A stretch of DNA of 19,176 nucleotides, from NCBI GenBank assembly GCA_945637645.1, contig CALZDK010000012.1, positions 1-19,176 on the forward strand, written 5' to 3'. Positions 8,478 through 16,062 of the stretch are shown here, in pieces (the first letter of the stretch is position 1; each line of letters begins with the position of its first letter). A program made the translations under genes and the position numbers. The DNA comes from an uncultured Prevotella sp. (GTDB taxonomy: Bacteria; Bacteroidota; Bacteroidia; Bacteroidales; Bacteroidaceae). A model generated the notes under the pieces. It was not told the origin of the DNA, did no database searches, and saw nothing but the letters and a program-made list of their open reading frames with translations.

Positions 8478-8514
8478 TACAAGACCCTGCAGCCATGCGC
8501 CGTAGGGTCTTGTA
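8478..8514 (+). terminator. Hairpin after rho, without U-run
   Basis: TACAAGACCCT (8478-8488) pairs perfectly with AGGGTCTTGTA (8504-8514) around a 15-base loop, in the 72-base gap between rho and the folK-like gene. The following bases (CATTAATC) are not a U-run, so it may be an attenuator, an mRNA-stabilising 3' hairpin or a partial terminator. No clear promoter lies between it and the next gene, so some readthrough is likely. Confidence 0.5.
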
Positions 8515-8535
8515 CATTAATCAATACTTTACGCT

Positions 8536-8892
8536 ATGCATAACGTCATTCTTGCCCTTGGCTCTAACGTCGCCGACAGCCAACATCAACTCGAAAAGGC
8601 ACTGCGCCTGTGCGAACCTTTCGTAAGCATACGGCAGACCACGCCCGTTGTTGTCACTGCAGCCATAGGCATCACTGCCCCACCCTTTGCAAACCAAATG
8701 GCTCGCGGCATAACGCCGCTACCACTCCAAGAGCTCAACGAAAAGCTGAAAGACTTAGAGCAACAGCTCGGACGCAAGCATGGAGGCAATATCATAGCCA
8801 TCGACATCGACATAATGCAGTACGACGAACAACGCCTGCATCCCGACGATTGGGACAGACAATACATAAAAACTCTAATCACGCATTTATGA
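8536..8892 (+). CDS. folK: Short HPPK-like protein (6-hydroxymethyl-dihydropterin pyrophosphokinase family)
   Basis: Family enzymes transfer pyrophosphate from ATP to 6-hydroxymethyl-7,8-dihydropterin in folate synthesis. The 118-residue protein starts with the family N-terminus (LALGSN, 6-11). It keeps the FANQ-type segment (51-54), the long helix before GR (79-80) and the metal-binding D-x-D (Asp90 and Asp92, aligned to E. coli Asp95/Asp97). Compared with the usual 150-170 residues it is short: the loop before D-x-D is about three residues shorter, the conserved Arg of the GPRxxDLDI motif (E. coli Arg92) is replaced by Ile87, and the C-terminal R-x-FVL-x-PL region is absent. It may be a lineage-specific active form or a degenerate paralogue. 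Its stop overlaps the peptidase start (ATGA). The symbol reflects family, not proven function. Confidence 0.75.
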   Translation: MHNVILALGSNVADSQHQLEKALRLCEPFVSIRQTTPVVVTAAIGITAPPFANQMARGITPLPLQELNEKLKDLEQQLGRKHGGNIIAIDIDIMQYDEQRLHPDDWDRQYIKTLITHL

Positions 8893-10124
8893 AAACAAGA
8901 CAATTTCTTCTCACTATTGCAGCACTCGCTTTCAGTCTGGCTGCCAAGTCACAGACCTTCGACGAGTTTTTCACCGACAACACACTGCGTCTTGACTATA
9001 TCTTCGCAGGCGACAGAAACAGTCAGGCAATCTATGTTGATGAGCTGGTGAAGACAAAACACTGGTATGGACGACGTAAGCGTCTCGACCAAGTGCCTTT
9101 CGAGGGCAACGGACAGATTACTGTCATAGACTCAGTCAGCGGCAGTGTAATCTACCGCCACTCCTTCTCCACTCTCTTTCAGGAATGGCTCTCAAGCGAC
9201 GAGTCAAAGACAACTCCAAAGTCCTTTGAGAATGTCTTTCTCGTACCCTTCCCTAAACAGACAGTGAAAATTAAGGTAGAACTCTTCGATTTCCATCGCA
9301 AGACTTTCGCCTCCATGACACACACTGTAAACCCTGCCGACATACTCATACGTTACGTTGAAAAGCCAACAAGTCAGTGTGTCACCATTCAGCAGGCTGC
9401 CGACACCACAAACTGCATACGCATAGCCTACGTCGCTGAGGGATATACCAAAGACCAGTTGGACGACTTTGTCAACGACTGCAAGGTTGCCGCCTCCGCC
9501 CTTTTCGAACATGAGCCGTTCAAGAAGATGCAGAGTTCGTTTAACCTTGTAGGTGTGTTCACTCCTTCAGAGCAGCAGGGAACCAGTACACCTCATGAGG
9601 GCAGATGGAACAACACTATTCTCGGTTCGCATTACGACACATTCTACAGCAAACGTTATCTCACCACTCTTCATCTTAAGCGTCTGCACGACATACTTGT
9701 ATGCTCACCCTACGAGCACATCATAGTACTCGTAAACACCGAGCAGTATGGCGGTGGCGGCATCTATAACTCCTACACCCTTACGTCAACCAAGGGACCT
9801 CTTTTCCGTCCTGTAGTGGTACATGAATTTGGACACAGTTTCGGAGGACTTGCCGACGAATACGAATATGCCGACACTGACCCGATGTATTTCTCCGACA
9901 CTGAACCTTGGGAGCCAAACATCACCACCAAGGCAGACTTTAGCCAAAAGTGGCAAAACCTCATCGACGAAGGCAAGGCTGGACTCGTTGAAGGAGGCGG
10001 CTACCAAAGCAAGGGCGTTTGGCGCGGACTTCCCGACTGCCGAATGCGCACAAACGAGCACAAGGAGTTCTGTCCTGTATGCCAGCAAGCCTTGCAATAT
10101 CTCATTGATTTCTATGTGAAATAA
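8889..10124 (+). CDS. Secreted M64-family (IgA peptidase-like) zinc metallopeptidase
   Basis: The open frame extends upstream to 8610, but ATG at 8889 is the real start. It overlaps the folK-like stop as ATGA and gives a clear signal peptide: Met-Lys-Thr-Arg, a hydrophobic core, then AAKSQ near residue 22. There is no lipobox Cys, so the 411-residue product is probably periplasmic or exported. The N-terminal half (about 25-170) resembles the beta-rich M64 N-terminal domain, and the catalytic domain carries HEFGH at 312-316 followed by SFGGLADEYEY, the M64 signature for zinc binding. The family is named for the Clostridium ramosum IgA protease, but most Bacteroidales members have no known substrate, so IgA cleavage should not be assumed. 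Transcription ends at the two-way terminator about 40 bases downstream. Confidence 0.9.
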   Translation: MKTRQFLLTIAALAFSLAAKSQTFDEFFTDNTLRLDYIFAGDRNSQAIYVDELVKTKHWYGRRKRLDQVPFEGNGQITVIDSVSGSVIYRHSFSTLFQEWLSSDESKTTPKSFENVFLVPFPKQTVKIKVELFDFHRKTFASMTHTVNPADILIRYVEKPTSQCVTIQQAADTTNCIRIAYVAEGYTKDQLDDFVNDCKVAASALFEHEPFKKMQSSFNLVGVFTPSEQQGTSTPHEGRWNNTILGSHYDTFYSKRYLTTLHLKRLHDILVCSPYEHIIVLVNTEQYGGGGIYNSYTLTSTKGPLFRPVVVHEFGHSFGGLADEYEYADTDPMYFSDTEPWEPNITTKADFSQKWQNLIDEGKAGLVEGGGYQSKGVWRGLPDCRMRTNEHKEFCPVCQQALQYLIDFYVK

Positions 10125-10129
10125 ATAAT

Positions 10130-10147
10130 TCAACTTCCGAAAGTTGA
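10130..10147. other. Small hairpin beside the convergent terminator
   Basis: TCAACTT (10130-10136) and AAGTTGA (10141-10147) are perfect 7-base complements around CCGA, six bases after the peptidase stop. There is no U-run on the plus strand. It may protect the 3' end of the peptidase message or be a remnant terminator. Confidence 0.4.
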
Positions 10148-10163
10148 GTGAAATAAAAAAATG

Positions 10164-10206
10164 AGCGACTATCAATTTCAACAACCTGAAATGATAGTCG
10201 CTTTTT
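10164..10206. terminator. Two-way intrinsic terminator between convergent genes
   Basis: AGCGACTATCA (10164-10174) pairs with TGATAGTCGCT (10192-10202), and the stem continues as TTTCA (10176-10180) with TGAAA (10187-10191) around the loop ACAACC, giving about 16 pairs with one bulged A. On the plus strand TTTTT follows (10202-10206). On the minus strand the stem is followed by CA and then a seven-base T-run. It therefore suits both the peptidase (plus) and the glycosyltransferase (minus) messages. Confidence 0.9.
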
Positions 10207-10223
10207 CTATGACAATCTTTTTT

Positions 10224-11144
10224 TTACTTGGTCAAAAAGTTGGTGATGTCCTTTATCACCTTCGGATACTTGCTTGAGAATTTCCTTGCAAACAGGTATT
10301 CTGAATTGAGAAGTTCCTCAGCGTCACCATCTTGCCATGTGTATGGCTCACCTCTTTTTTTCTGTTCGGCAGAGGCACGGTTGAAGTCGATGAAGCGCAT
10401 ACAGCTATGTATGCCGTCGTCAAGGTCGTAGATACGCTTGCGTATGTCGGGATTGGAGATGAGAATCGAATGTTTGTACATCTCGTCTCCACAGGTAGTA
10501 TAGGCAAATCGCCGATTTATAAACGCCTCATTGTCAAGCAGGTATTTCACGGCATCACCAGTGAGCGATACCCAGTTGTGGCCTGTTCTGAAAGTCAGTT
10601 CGTTGCCTCTGTCGGTGTGTAGTATGTCTTGTATCTTTAGTGCCGTATGTCTTATTATCTTTGCAAGCGTCACCTTCCATTTTGGTACGAATGGTGTGCG
10701 GTAGTTCCAACGCATAAGGAAATAGTAGCGTCTTCTCTTCCGCTCAATATCACCCTTTATGAAATCGGTGAGAGTGAAAAAGCCAATGAACTCCTTGCCG
10801 TTGTTCTTGTCGAAAAAGTCGTGTATGTAGTCCTGGCTCTTTATCGGCAGGTCAACGCCCGACAACTTATGGTAATACTGGTATGGTCCATGCTCGTAAG
10901 CCGTGCGGAAGAGATGCATCTCAGAGTGAACCTGTCCGACATCTCCCCATCTCACATCGTATCGTTTCGGAGTAAGATAGAGTGTTGAGTATTGGGGCTG
11001 ATAGAGTTTCGGCAAGTTTTTCACTTTCTTGTCGATATGCAGGAAAATGTCATTGCGTGGGTCGTCAATGAGTGAGAGCAGCGTGTTAAGCAAGTCCCAT
11101 TCATTGTGAGCCATTATCAGGTAAGCGTGTCTGTTAGTAGCCAT
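10224..11144 (-). CDS. GT14 family (core-2/I-branching-like) glycosyltransferase
   Basis: Proteins of this family transfer sugars, typically N-acetylglucosamine or xylose, in beta linkage. Landmarks: HAYLIMAHNE at the N-terminus, IFLHIDKK, VRWGDVGQVHSEM, the KLSGVDLPI segment (compare LSGxDyPL in the family), FRTGHNWVSLTGDAVKYLL, and CGDEMYKHSIL near the end. No signal peptide or membrane helix is seen, so it likely acts in the cytosol on a capsule, exopolysaccharide or LPS precursor; donor and acceptor are unknown. I chose ATG at 11144 (306 residues, MATNRHAY...), 13 bases after the ttcA stop. An in-frame ATG at 11180 would add 12 residues and overlap ttcA. It is the last gene of the serS operon, unlike the usual polysaccharide locus setting. 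Confidence 0.87.
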   Translation of the reverse strand: MATNRHAYLIMAHNEWDLLNTLLSLIDDPRNDIFLHIDKKVKNLPKLYQPQYSTLYLTPKRYDVRWGDVGQVHSEMHLFRTAYEHGPYQYYHKLSGVDLPIKSQDYIHDFFDKNNGKEFIGFFTLTDFIKGDIERKRRRYYFLMRWNYRTPFVPKWKVTLAKIIRHTALKIQDILHTDRGNELTFRTGHNWVSLTGDAVKYLLDNEAFINRRFAYTTCGDEMYKHSILISNPDIRKRIYDLDDGIHSCMRFIDFNRASAEQKKRGEPYTWQDGDAEELLNSEYLFARKFSSKYPKVIKDITNFLTK

Positions 11145-11157
11145 AATCGTATTTGGT

Positions 11158-11883
11158 TTATTGATTTGATTCTTCAACAAGTTTTCCTTCCGCTTCCAGT
11201 GCGTTCCAGATTGAGTATCGTGCCTCTGGAGCCATTTTTTCTATCTGGTCGTAGAGTTGTCGGATGGAGGTTCGGTGTGAGTCGTGCTCATAAGGACAGA
11301 GCGTCACTTGTTTCTCGTAAGCGTTTGCCTCGGCGTAAGCCTTTATGTCCTTTTCCTCGCAATAGCATAGTGGTCGGATGATGGTTAGCGGCATCTTGCG
11401 CATTTTCAGCACCACTGGCATTGTTGAGAAATGTCCCTGGAAGATAGTGTTCATCAGCGCCGTATGAATAATGTCGTCGTTGTGATGTCCGAGGGCTATC
11501 TTGTTGCAGCCAAGCTCTTGGGCAAGGTTGAACATTTGTTTCCTCCGATGCCAAGAGCAGAGAAAACACTTGGGCTTGTGTGTGGGTATGGTCTCGTCGA
11601 ACGATGTGGTGACGATGTGCAGCCTAACTCCAAGATTCTCGCAGAAGTGTGAGAGATAGTCCGTTGAGGTCTCATAGTGCACATTTGCCATGCGCACATG
11701 GATAGCCTCTACGGTGAATTGAGGTTTTATAATCCGGCTTCGCTTTGCCAAAAGCTCAAGCAGCAGCAGCGAGTCCTTGCCACCAGACAATCCGACAAGG
11801 ATGTGGTCGCCATCCTCAATAATGCTGAAGCGACCCATTGCCTTCTTGAAGGCTTTCGTCAAACGCTGCTCTACATCTGTCAT
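11158..11883 (-). CDS. ttcA: TtcA-type tRNA 2-thiocytidine synthetase (PP-loop ATPase)
   Basis: TtcA adenylates cytidine-32 of certain tRNAs and replaces its oxygen with sulfur, using an iron-sulfur cluster. The frame is open upstream to 12006, but the ATG at 11883 is preferred because it overlaps the DUF486 stop as ATGA and begins right before conserved sequence, giving 241 residues. The PP-loop SGGKDS is at 33-38. The family cysteines are C106-x2-C109 (KPKCFLC) and Cys196 (TLCPYEHD), corresponding to the three cluster cysteines of E. coli TtcA. GHHNDD (132-137) and IRPLCYCEEKDI also match. It is shorter than E. coli TtcA (311), missing N- and C-terminal extensions. Assignment as TtcA rather than TilS rests on the CxxC and the missing TilS tRNA-binding domain. 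Confidence 0.88.
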   Translation of the reverse strand: MTDVEQRLTKAFKKAMGRFSIIEDGDHILVGLSGGKDSLLLLELLAKRSRIIKPQFTVEAIHVRMANVHYETSTDYLSHFCENLGVRLHIVTTSFDETIPTHKPKCFLCSWHRRKQMFNLAQELGCNKIALGHHNDDIIHTALMNTIFQGHFSTMPVVLKMRKMPLTIIRPLCYCEEKDIKAYAEANAYEKQVTLCPYEHDSHRTSIRQLYDQIEKMAPEARYSIWNALEAEGKLVEESNQ

Positions 11884-12248
11884 TTCATAAAAACAAGATA
11901 TACGGCACAGATAATCAGGAAGAAAGCCAATATATGGTTCCAGTGCAGGTTCTGTCCCTGAAACAGTATGTTGGCAATAACCGCGAAGACAGCGAGACTG
12001 ACACACTCCTGTATCACCTTGAGTTGCACAAGGTTGAATGGTCCGCCATTGCCTTGAAATCCAAGTCGGTTAGCAGGTACCTGACAGCAATACTCAAAAA
12101 AGGCGATGCCCCACGAAAAGGCTATCACCCCGATGAGAGGCCACTTTGAGGAAGTGCCTGTTTCCTGTAGTTTCAGATGCCCATACCAAGCAAGTGTCAT
12201 AAAGACATTGCTTAGTATGAGCAACATTATTGTATAAAGTCCGTTCAT
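11880..12248 (-). CDS. DUF486 family (DMT-like) small membrane protein
   Basis: A 122-residue hydrophobic protein with about four membrane helices: roughly 3-22, 37-55, 76-96 and 103-121. Diagnostic family strings are FMTLAWYGHLK, SWGIAFFEYCCQVPANRLGF and the VQLKVIQE segment, which match DUF486 (Pfam DMT_6, drug/metabolite transporter clan). Family members have no established substrate. Its ATG overlaps the NfnAB-type stop (ATGA) and its TGA overlaps the ttcA start (ATGA), so it is probably translated in tandem with both. Whether that reflects a shared function or only operon packing is not known. Confidence 0.88.
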   Translation of the reverse strand: MNGLYTIMLLILSNVFMTLAWYGHLKLQETGTSSKWPLIGVIAFSWGIAFFEYCCQVPANRLGFQGNGGPFNLVQLKVIQECVSLAVFAVIANILFQGQNLHWNHILAFFLIICAVYLVFMK

Positions 12249-14611
12249 TTACCTTTTAGTTTCTCATTCATTGCTGCGGCTGCACGACGACCGTCGCCCA
12301 TGGCAAGTATTACGGTGGCACCTCCACGGACAATGTCGCCACCGGCAAACACTGTAGGACGAGAGCTCTGCATCTGTTCGTTCACTGCAATGGTGTTCTT
12401 GCGGCCAAGTTCAAGACCCTCTATTGACTTAGGCACGAGTGGGTTTGGCGATACACCAACGGCAACTATCACTTGGTCAACATCCACGGTAACTGTCTTG
12501 CCCTCTACAGGCACTGGACTGCGGCGACCAGAGGCATCCGGCTCACCAAGTTCCATCACCTGAAGCACTGCCTGACAAACGGCACCCTTCTCGTCGGCCT
12601 TGTACTCTATTGGATTATGCAGGCAAAGGAAGTTGATTCCCTCCTCCTTGGCGTGCTTCACCTCCTCAAGACGTGCTGGCATTTCTTCTTCCGAACGACG
12701 ATATACGAGAGTAACGTCAGCCCCCAGACGCTTTGCCGTGCGGCAAGAGTCCATGGCAGTGTTTCCACCGCCTACCACAATCACCTTCTTGCCAAGGTTT
12801 ATTGGAGTGTCTGACATTGGGTCAGCAGCGTCCATAAGGTTCACGCGGGTCAGATATTCGTTGGACGACAAGATGTTGATTGCATTCTCTCCTGGAATGT
12901 TCATGAAGTTTGGCAGACCAGCTCCCGAACCTACGAATATTCCCTTGAATCCGCTGTTCTCAAGCTGATCAACTGATATTGTCTTGCCCACAATGCAGTC
13001 TGTCTGGAAGTGTACGCCCATCTTCTTCAGGTTCTCTATCTCCACATCTACTATGCGGTTTGGCAGACGGAACTCTGGAATACCATATTTCAACACACCG
13101 CCAATCTCGTGCAGAGCCTCGAAAACATAGACATCATAGCCCAACTTCACCATATCGCCGGCAAAGCTCAATCCCGAAGGACCTGAACCAACCACGGCAA
13201 CCTTTATGCCGTTGGCAGGAGCCACCTCAGGCAGCGACATCTGTCCGCTCTCTCGCTCATAGTCGGCGGCGAAACGCTCCAGATAGCCAATAGCCACTGC
13301 TGGCTCGTTCATCTTCAGGTGTATGCATCGGCTCTCACACTGCTTCTCCTGTGGACACACACGTCCGCAGACAGCAGGCAGGGCAGAGGTCTGCTTCAAC
13401 ACCTTTGCTGCACCGAGAATGTTGCCACGCTCTATGTTCTTTATGAACGAAGGTATGTTGATGTTCACCGGACAGCCTTCAACGCAGGTTGGCTTTGCAC
13501 AGTCAAGACAGCGCTTTGCCTCTGTCATTGCCATTTCGAGTGTAAGTCCCTTGTTCACTTCCTCAGTGCGTGTTGTGGCACGATATACGGGGTCGAGCTC
13601 CGGCATCTGAACACGCTTTATGGCGGTGCGCTCCTTTGGCTTCATCGTGGCACGCACTTCCTTGCGCCAGTCGGCGTTGCGGTCGGTGAGTGTCTCTATC
13701 GTCTCTTCCTCGGCTGCTTTCTGTGGAGCTTCGGCTACGGTGTCGGCAGTTGTCTCCTCCACAGGCTTTTCCTTCTCAGCCACTCCACTGAGGTGGTCGG
13801 TATAGTGTTCCATTTCCTCCTGCTCCTCACGCTTGAATGTGCCCATTCTCTTGAACATCTCATCCCAATCCACGAGAGCACCGTCAAATTCCGGACCGTC
13901 GATGCAGACGAACTTCGTCTTTCCGCCAATGGTGAGTCGGCAAGCACCGCACATACCTGTTCCGTCCACCATAATGGTGTTGAGCGAAACATCAGTTGGG
14001 ATATTGTATTTCTGTGTGAGCAGGCAACTGAACTTCATCATGATAGGAGGACCTATGGCAAACACGCGGTCGATATGTTCCTGCTGTATGAATTTCTCTA
14101 TACCTACGGTAACCACACCTTTCTCGCCGTATGATCCGTCGTCGGTCATGATAATCAGTTCGTCGCTGCTCTCACGCACCTCATCTTCAAGAATGACAAG
14201 GTCGCGCGAACGTCCTGCAATTACGGAGAGAACTCGGTTTCCTGCAGCCTTCAGTGCGCGCACGATAGGAAGCATAGGTGCTACTCCCACTCCACCTCCG
14301 GCACATATAACTGTACCGAACTTCTCTATATGTGTTGGATTTCCCAATGGACCAACAACGTCGGTGATGTAGTCACCCTCGTTTAGAGAGCAAAGTTTCT
14401 GTGAGGAAAGTCCCACTCGCTGCACTACTATGGTAATCGTTCCTTTCTCTATGTCTGCATCGGCAATGGTAAGTGGCATACGCTCACCTTTGTTTCCCAC
14501 TCTGATGATGACAAAGTTTCCTGCCTTGCGGCTCTTGGCAATCAGTGGTGCCTCAACTTCGAAGAGAAATACCTTCTCCGAAAATTGGTGTTTTCTTACA
14601 ATCTTATTCAT
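12245..14611 (-). CDS. Fused NfnA-NfnB-type NADH-dependent ferredoxin:NADP+ oxidoreductase (annotated elsewhere as PyrK-like/glutamate synthase small subunit fusion)
   Basis: A 788-residue fusion. Residues 1-260 are the ferredoxin-NADP reductase/PyrK-like module: an FAD barrel, a nucleotide fold with CAGGGVGVAPMLP, and a 2Fe-2S motif in which Asp216 stands where PyrK has its first Cys, followed by Cys221, Cys224 and Cys236. The Asp ligand is a feature of NfnA. An acidic Glu/Ala/Thr-rich linker (about 261-311) joins this to a glutamate-synthase-small-subunit-like module with Cys368, 371, 376, 380 and Cys415, 419, 425, 429 for two 4Fe-4S clusters, then FAD site VVGSGPSGLS and NADPH site VVGGGNTAMDS. 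In Nfn enzymes the two subunits bifurcate electrons between NAD, NADP and ferredoxin. No glutamate synthase large subunit gene is present nearby, which favours Nfn over GltD. The gene lies 34 bases after serS. Confidence 0.88.
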   Translation of the reverse strand: MNKIVRKHQFSEKVFLFEVEAPLIAKSRKAGNFVIIRVGNKGERMPLTIADADIEKGTITIVVQRVGLSSQKLCSLNEGDYITDVVGPLGNPTHIEKFGTVICAGGGVGVAPMLPIVRALKAAGNRVLSVIAGRSRDLVILEDEVRESSDELIIMTDDGSYGEKGVVTVGIEKFIQQEHIDRVFAIGPPIMMKFSCLLTQKYNIPTDVSLNTIMVDGTGMCGACRLTIGGKTKFVCIDGPEFDGALVDWDEMFKRMGTFKREEQEEMEHYTDHLSGVAEKEKPVEETTADTVAEAPQKAAEEETIETLTDRNADWRKEVRATMKPKERTAIKRVQMPELDPVYRATTRTEEVNKGLTLEMAMTEAKRCLDCAKPTCVEGCPVNINIPSFIKNIERGNILGAAKVLKQTSALPAVCGRVCPQEKQCESRCIHLKMNEPAVAIGYLERFAADYERESGQMSLPEVAPANGIKVAVVGSGPSGLSFAGDMVKLGYDVYVFEALHEIGGVLKYGIPEFRLPNRIVDVEIENLKKMGVHFQTDCIVGKTISVDQLENSGFKGIFVGSGAGLPNFMNIPGENAINILSSNEYLTRVNLMDAADPMSDTPINLGKKVIVVGGGNTAMDSCRTAKRLGADVTLVYRRSEEEMPARLEEVKHAKEEGINFLCLHNPIEYKADEKGAVCQAVLQVMELGEPDASGRRSPVPVEGKTVTVDVDQVIVAVGVSPNPLVPKSIEGLELGRKNTIAVNEQMQSSRPTVFAGGDIVRGGATVILAMGDGRRAAAAMNEKLKGK

Positions 14612-14615
14612 TATA

Positions 14616-14649
14616 TTGAAAAACTGAATGTTGAATCTTGAATGTTCAA
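14616..14649. repeat. Heptanucleotide-phased TTGAA/TTCAA repeat in the serS-nfn gap
   Basis: Units beginning TTGAA or CTGAA start at 14616, 14624, 14631 and 14638, with TTCAA at 14645; apart from the first step of eight, the spacing is seven bases. The last part (TTGAA-TG-TTCAA) is an inverted repeat and overlaps the serS stop codon (14646-14648). It resembles the larger repeat after pgk. No promoter of the TAnnTTTG kind is seen here, which suggests that the downstream genes are transcribed from the serS promoter. Confidence 0.65.
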
Positions 14650-15962
14650 TTTATCAACTCGCATCCCATGTATGGAACAAGGGCTTTTGGCACACGGATG
14701 CCTTCGGGAGTCTGGTTGTCTTCGAGAATTGCTGCAACAATGCGCGGGAGGGCAAGGGCAGAACCGTTGAGAGTGTGGCAGAGCTCTATCTTCTTGTCCT
14801 CGGCATGGCGATAGCGGCACTTCAGACGGTTTGCCTGATAGGTGTCGAAATTGCTTACCGACGAAACCTCAAGCCAACGTCCCTGAGCCTCAGAATAAAC
14901 CTCAAAGTCGTAGCAAACGGCTGAAGTGAACGACTGGTCGCCACCACAAAGCAACAAGATGCGGTAAGGCAGCTCCAGTTTCTTCAGCAATCCCTCCACA
15001 TGTTCAAGCATCTCCTTGTGCGACTCCTTCGAGTGCTCAGGCTTGTCGATGCGTACTATCTCTATCTTTGAGAACTCGTGCAGGCGGTTCAAACCTCTCA
15101 CGTCTTTGCCGTAGCTTCCTGCCTCACGACGGAAACACTGCGTGTATGCACAGTTCTTTATCGGCAGGTCCTTCTCGTCGAGAATCACGTCGCGGTAGAT
15201 ATTCGTAACAGGCACCTCTGCGGTAGGAATGAGATATAGGTCGTCAACCTCGCAGTGGTACATCTGTCCCTCCTTGTCAGGCAGCTGTCCGGTGCCATAG
15301 CCCGATGCCTGGTTCACCACTGTCGGCGGCATCACCTCTGTGTAGCCAGAGGCGCGTGCCTCGTCGAGGAAGAAGTTGATGAGAGCGCGCTGGAGTCGTG
15401 CGCCCATACCTATATATACAGGGAATCCTGCTCCTGTAATCTTCACACCGAGGTCGAAGTCGATGAGGTTATATTTCTTTGCCAGTTCCCAGTGAGGCAG
15501 CTTTGCGTCCTTGTTCTCCGGATTCACTGTCCAGTTGCCCACTGTGTCGTTTCCGTCACATTCCTTCAGGTTGCTCTTCACCACATGGTTGTCTTCGGCA
15601 GCCGCACCTTCAGGCACCTCGTCGTAAGGTATGTTTGGTATCTGGCAGAGCAGTGTTGTCAGTTCGCTCTCGGCGTTAGCCATTTGCTCCTGCAGAGTCT
15701 TGTCCTGCTGCTTCAGGTCAGCCACCTGTTTCTTTGTCTCCTCTGCCTCCTCCTTCTTTCCTTCCTTCATGAGTGAGCCAATTTTGGCAGCCATCTGCTT
15801 TGCCTCTTGTCTCACCTTGTCGAGCTGCTGCTGCGACTCGCGGCGACGTTTGTCAATGGCAAGAACATTGTCGATTGCTTCCTTTGCACCAGCAAAGTGT
15901 TTCTTCTCAAGACCACTTATCACGCGGTCGGTTTCCTCAGTAATGAGTTTCAGTGTAAGCAT
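14646..15962 (-). CDS. serS: Seryl-tRNA synthetase
   Basis: Class II synthetase that charges tRNA-Ser and tRNA-Sec-type substrates with serine. The 438-residue length is normal. The N-terminal coiled-coil arm that grips the long variable arm of tRNA-Ser spans about residues 25-100, rich in Lys/Glu/Gln heptads. The catalytic core shows the TAEVPVTN serine/ATP site, motif 2 starting FRREAGSYGKD at 277 and ending RLHEFSKIE, and motif 3 GSALALPR with Arg407. The C-terminus (TPEGIRVPKALVPYMG) is characteristic of the enzyme. It starts 33-40 bases downstream of a recognisable promoter and leads the five-gene minus-strand operon. Confidence 0.98.
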   Translation of the reverse strand: MLTLKLITEETDRVISGLEKKHFAGAKEAIDNVLAIDKRRRESQQQLDKVRQEAKQMAAKIGSLMKEGKKEEAEETKKQVADLKQQDKTLQEQMANAESELTTLLCQIPNIPYDEVPEGAAAEDNHVVKSNLKECDGNDTVGNWTVNPENKDAKLPHWELAKKYNLIDFDLGVKITGAGFPVYIGMGARLQRALINFFLDEARASGYTEVMPPTVVNQASGYGTGQLPDKEGQMYHCEVDDLYLIPTAEVPVTNIYRDVILDEKDLPIKNCAYTQCFRREAGSYGKDVRGLNRLHEFSKIEIVRIDKPEHSKESHKEMLEHVEGLLKKLELPYRILLLCGGDQSFTSAVCYDFEVYSEAQGRWLEVSSVSNFDTYQANRLKCRYRHAEDKKIELCHTLNGSALALPRIVAAILEDNQTPEGIRVPKALVPYMGCELIN

Positions 15963-16001
15963 AATTATGTCTCTTTTTGTTTATATTCCGAAATAATGGT
16001 G

Positions 16002-16034
16002 CAAAAGTAAACAAAAAAAATGATTTAAGCGAAA
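16002..16034 (-). promoter_or_regulatory. Bacteroides-type promoter for serS
   Basis: Read on the minus strand, TTTCG (complement of 16030-16034) is followed after 20 bases by TACTTTTG (complement of 16002-16009), a full match to the TAnnTTTG -7 element. The -33 element is imperfect. Predicted leader about 35 bases. Confidence 0.65.
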
Positions 16035-16062
16035 GAAAACAATAAAAAATCACTCAACCACG

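Noticed and set aside
8610..8888. Upstream extension of the M64 peptidase frame
   Set aside because: It overlaps the folK-like gene in another frame, is composed of Arg/His/Ala-rich nonsense, and would bury the obvious signal peptide at 8889.
11884..12006. Upstream extension of the ttcA frame
   Set aside because: It lies within the DUF486 gene and adds sequence not seen in the family; ATG at 11883 with ATGA overlap fits far better.
13319..14134. Plus-strand ORF of 271 codons inside the NfnAB-type gene
   Set aside because: It lies antisense to a gene with complete motifs, has no recognisable domain, is rich in Cys, His and Leu as typical for reverse-strand shadows, and comes from codon bias of the real gene.
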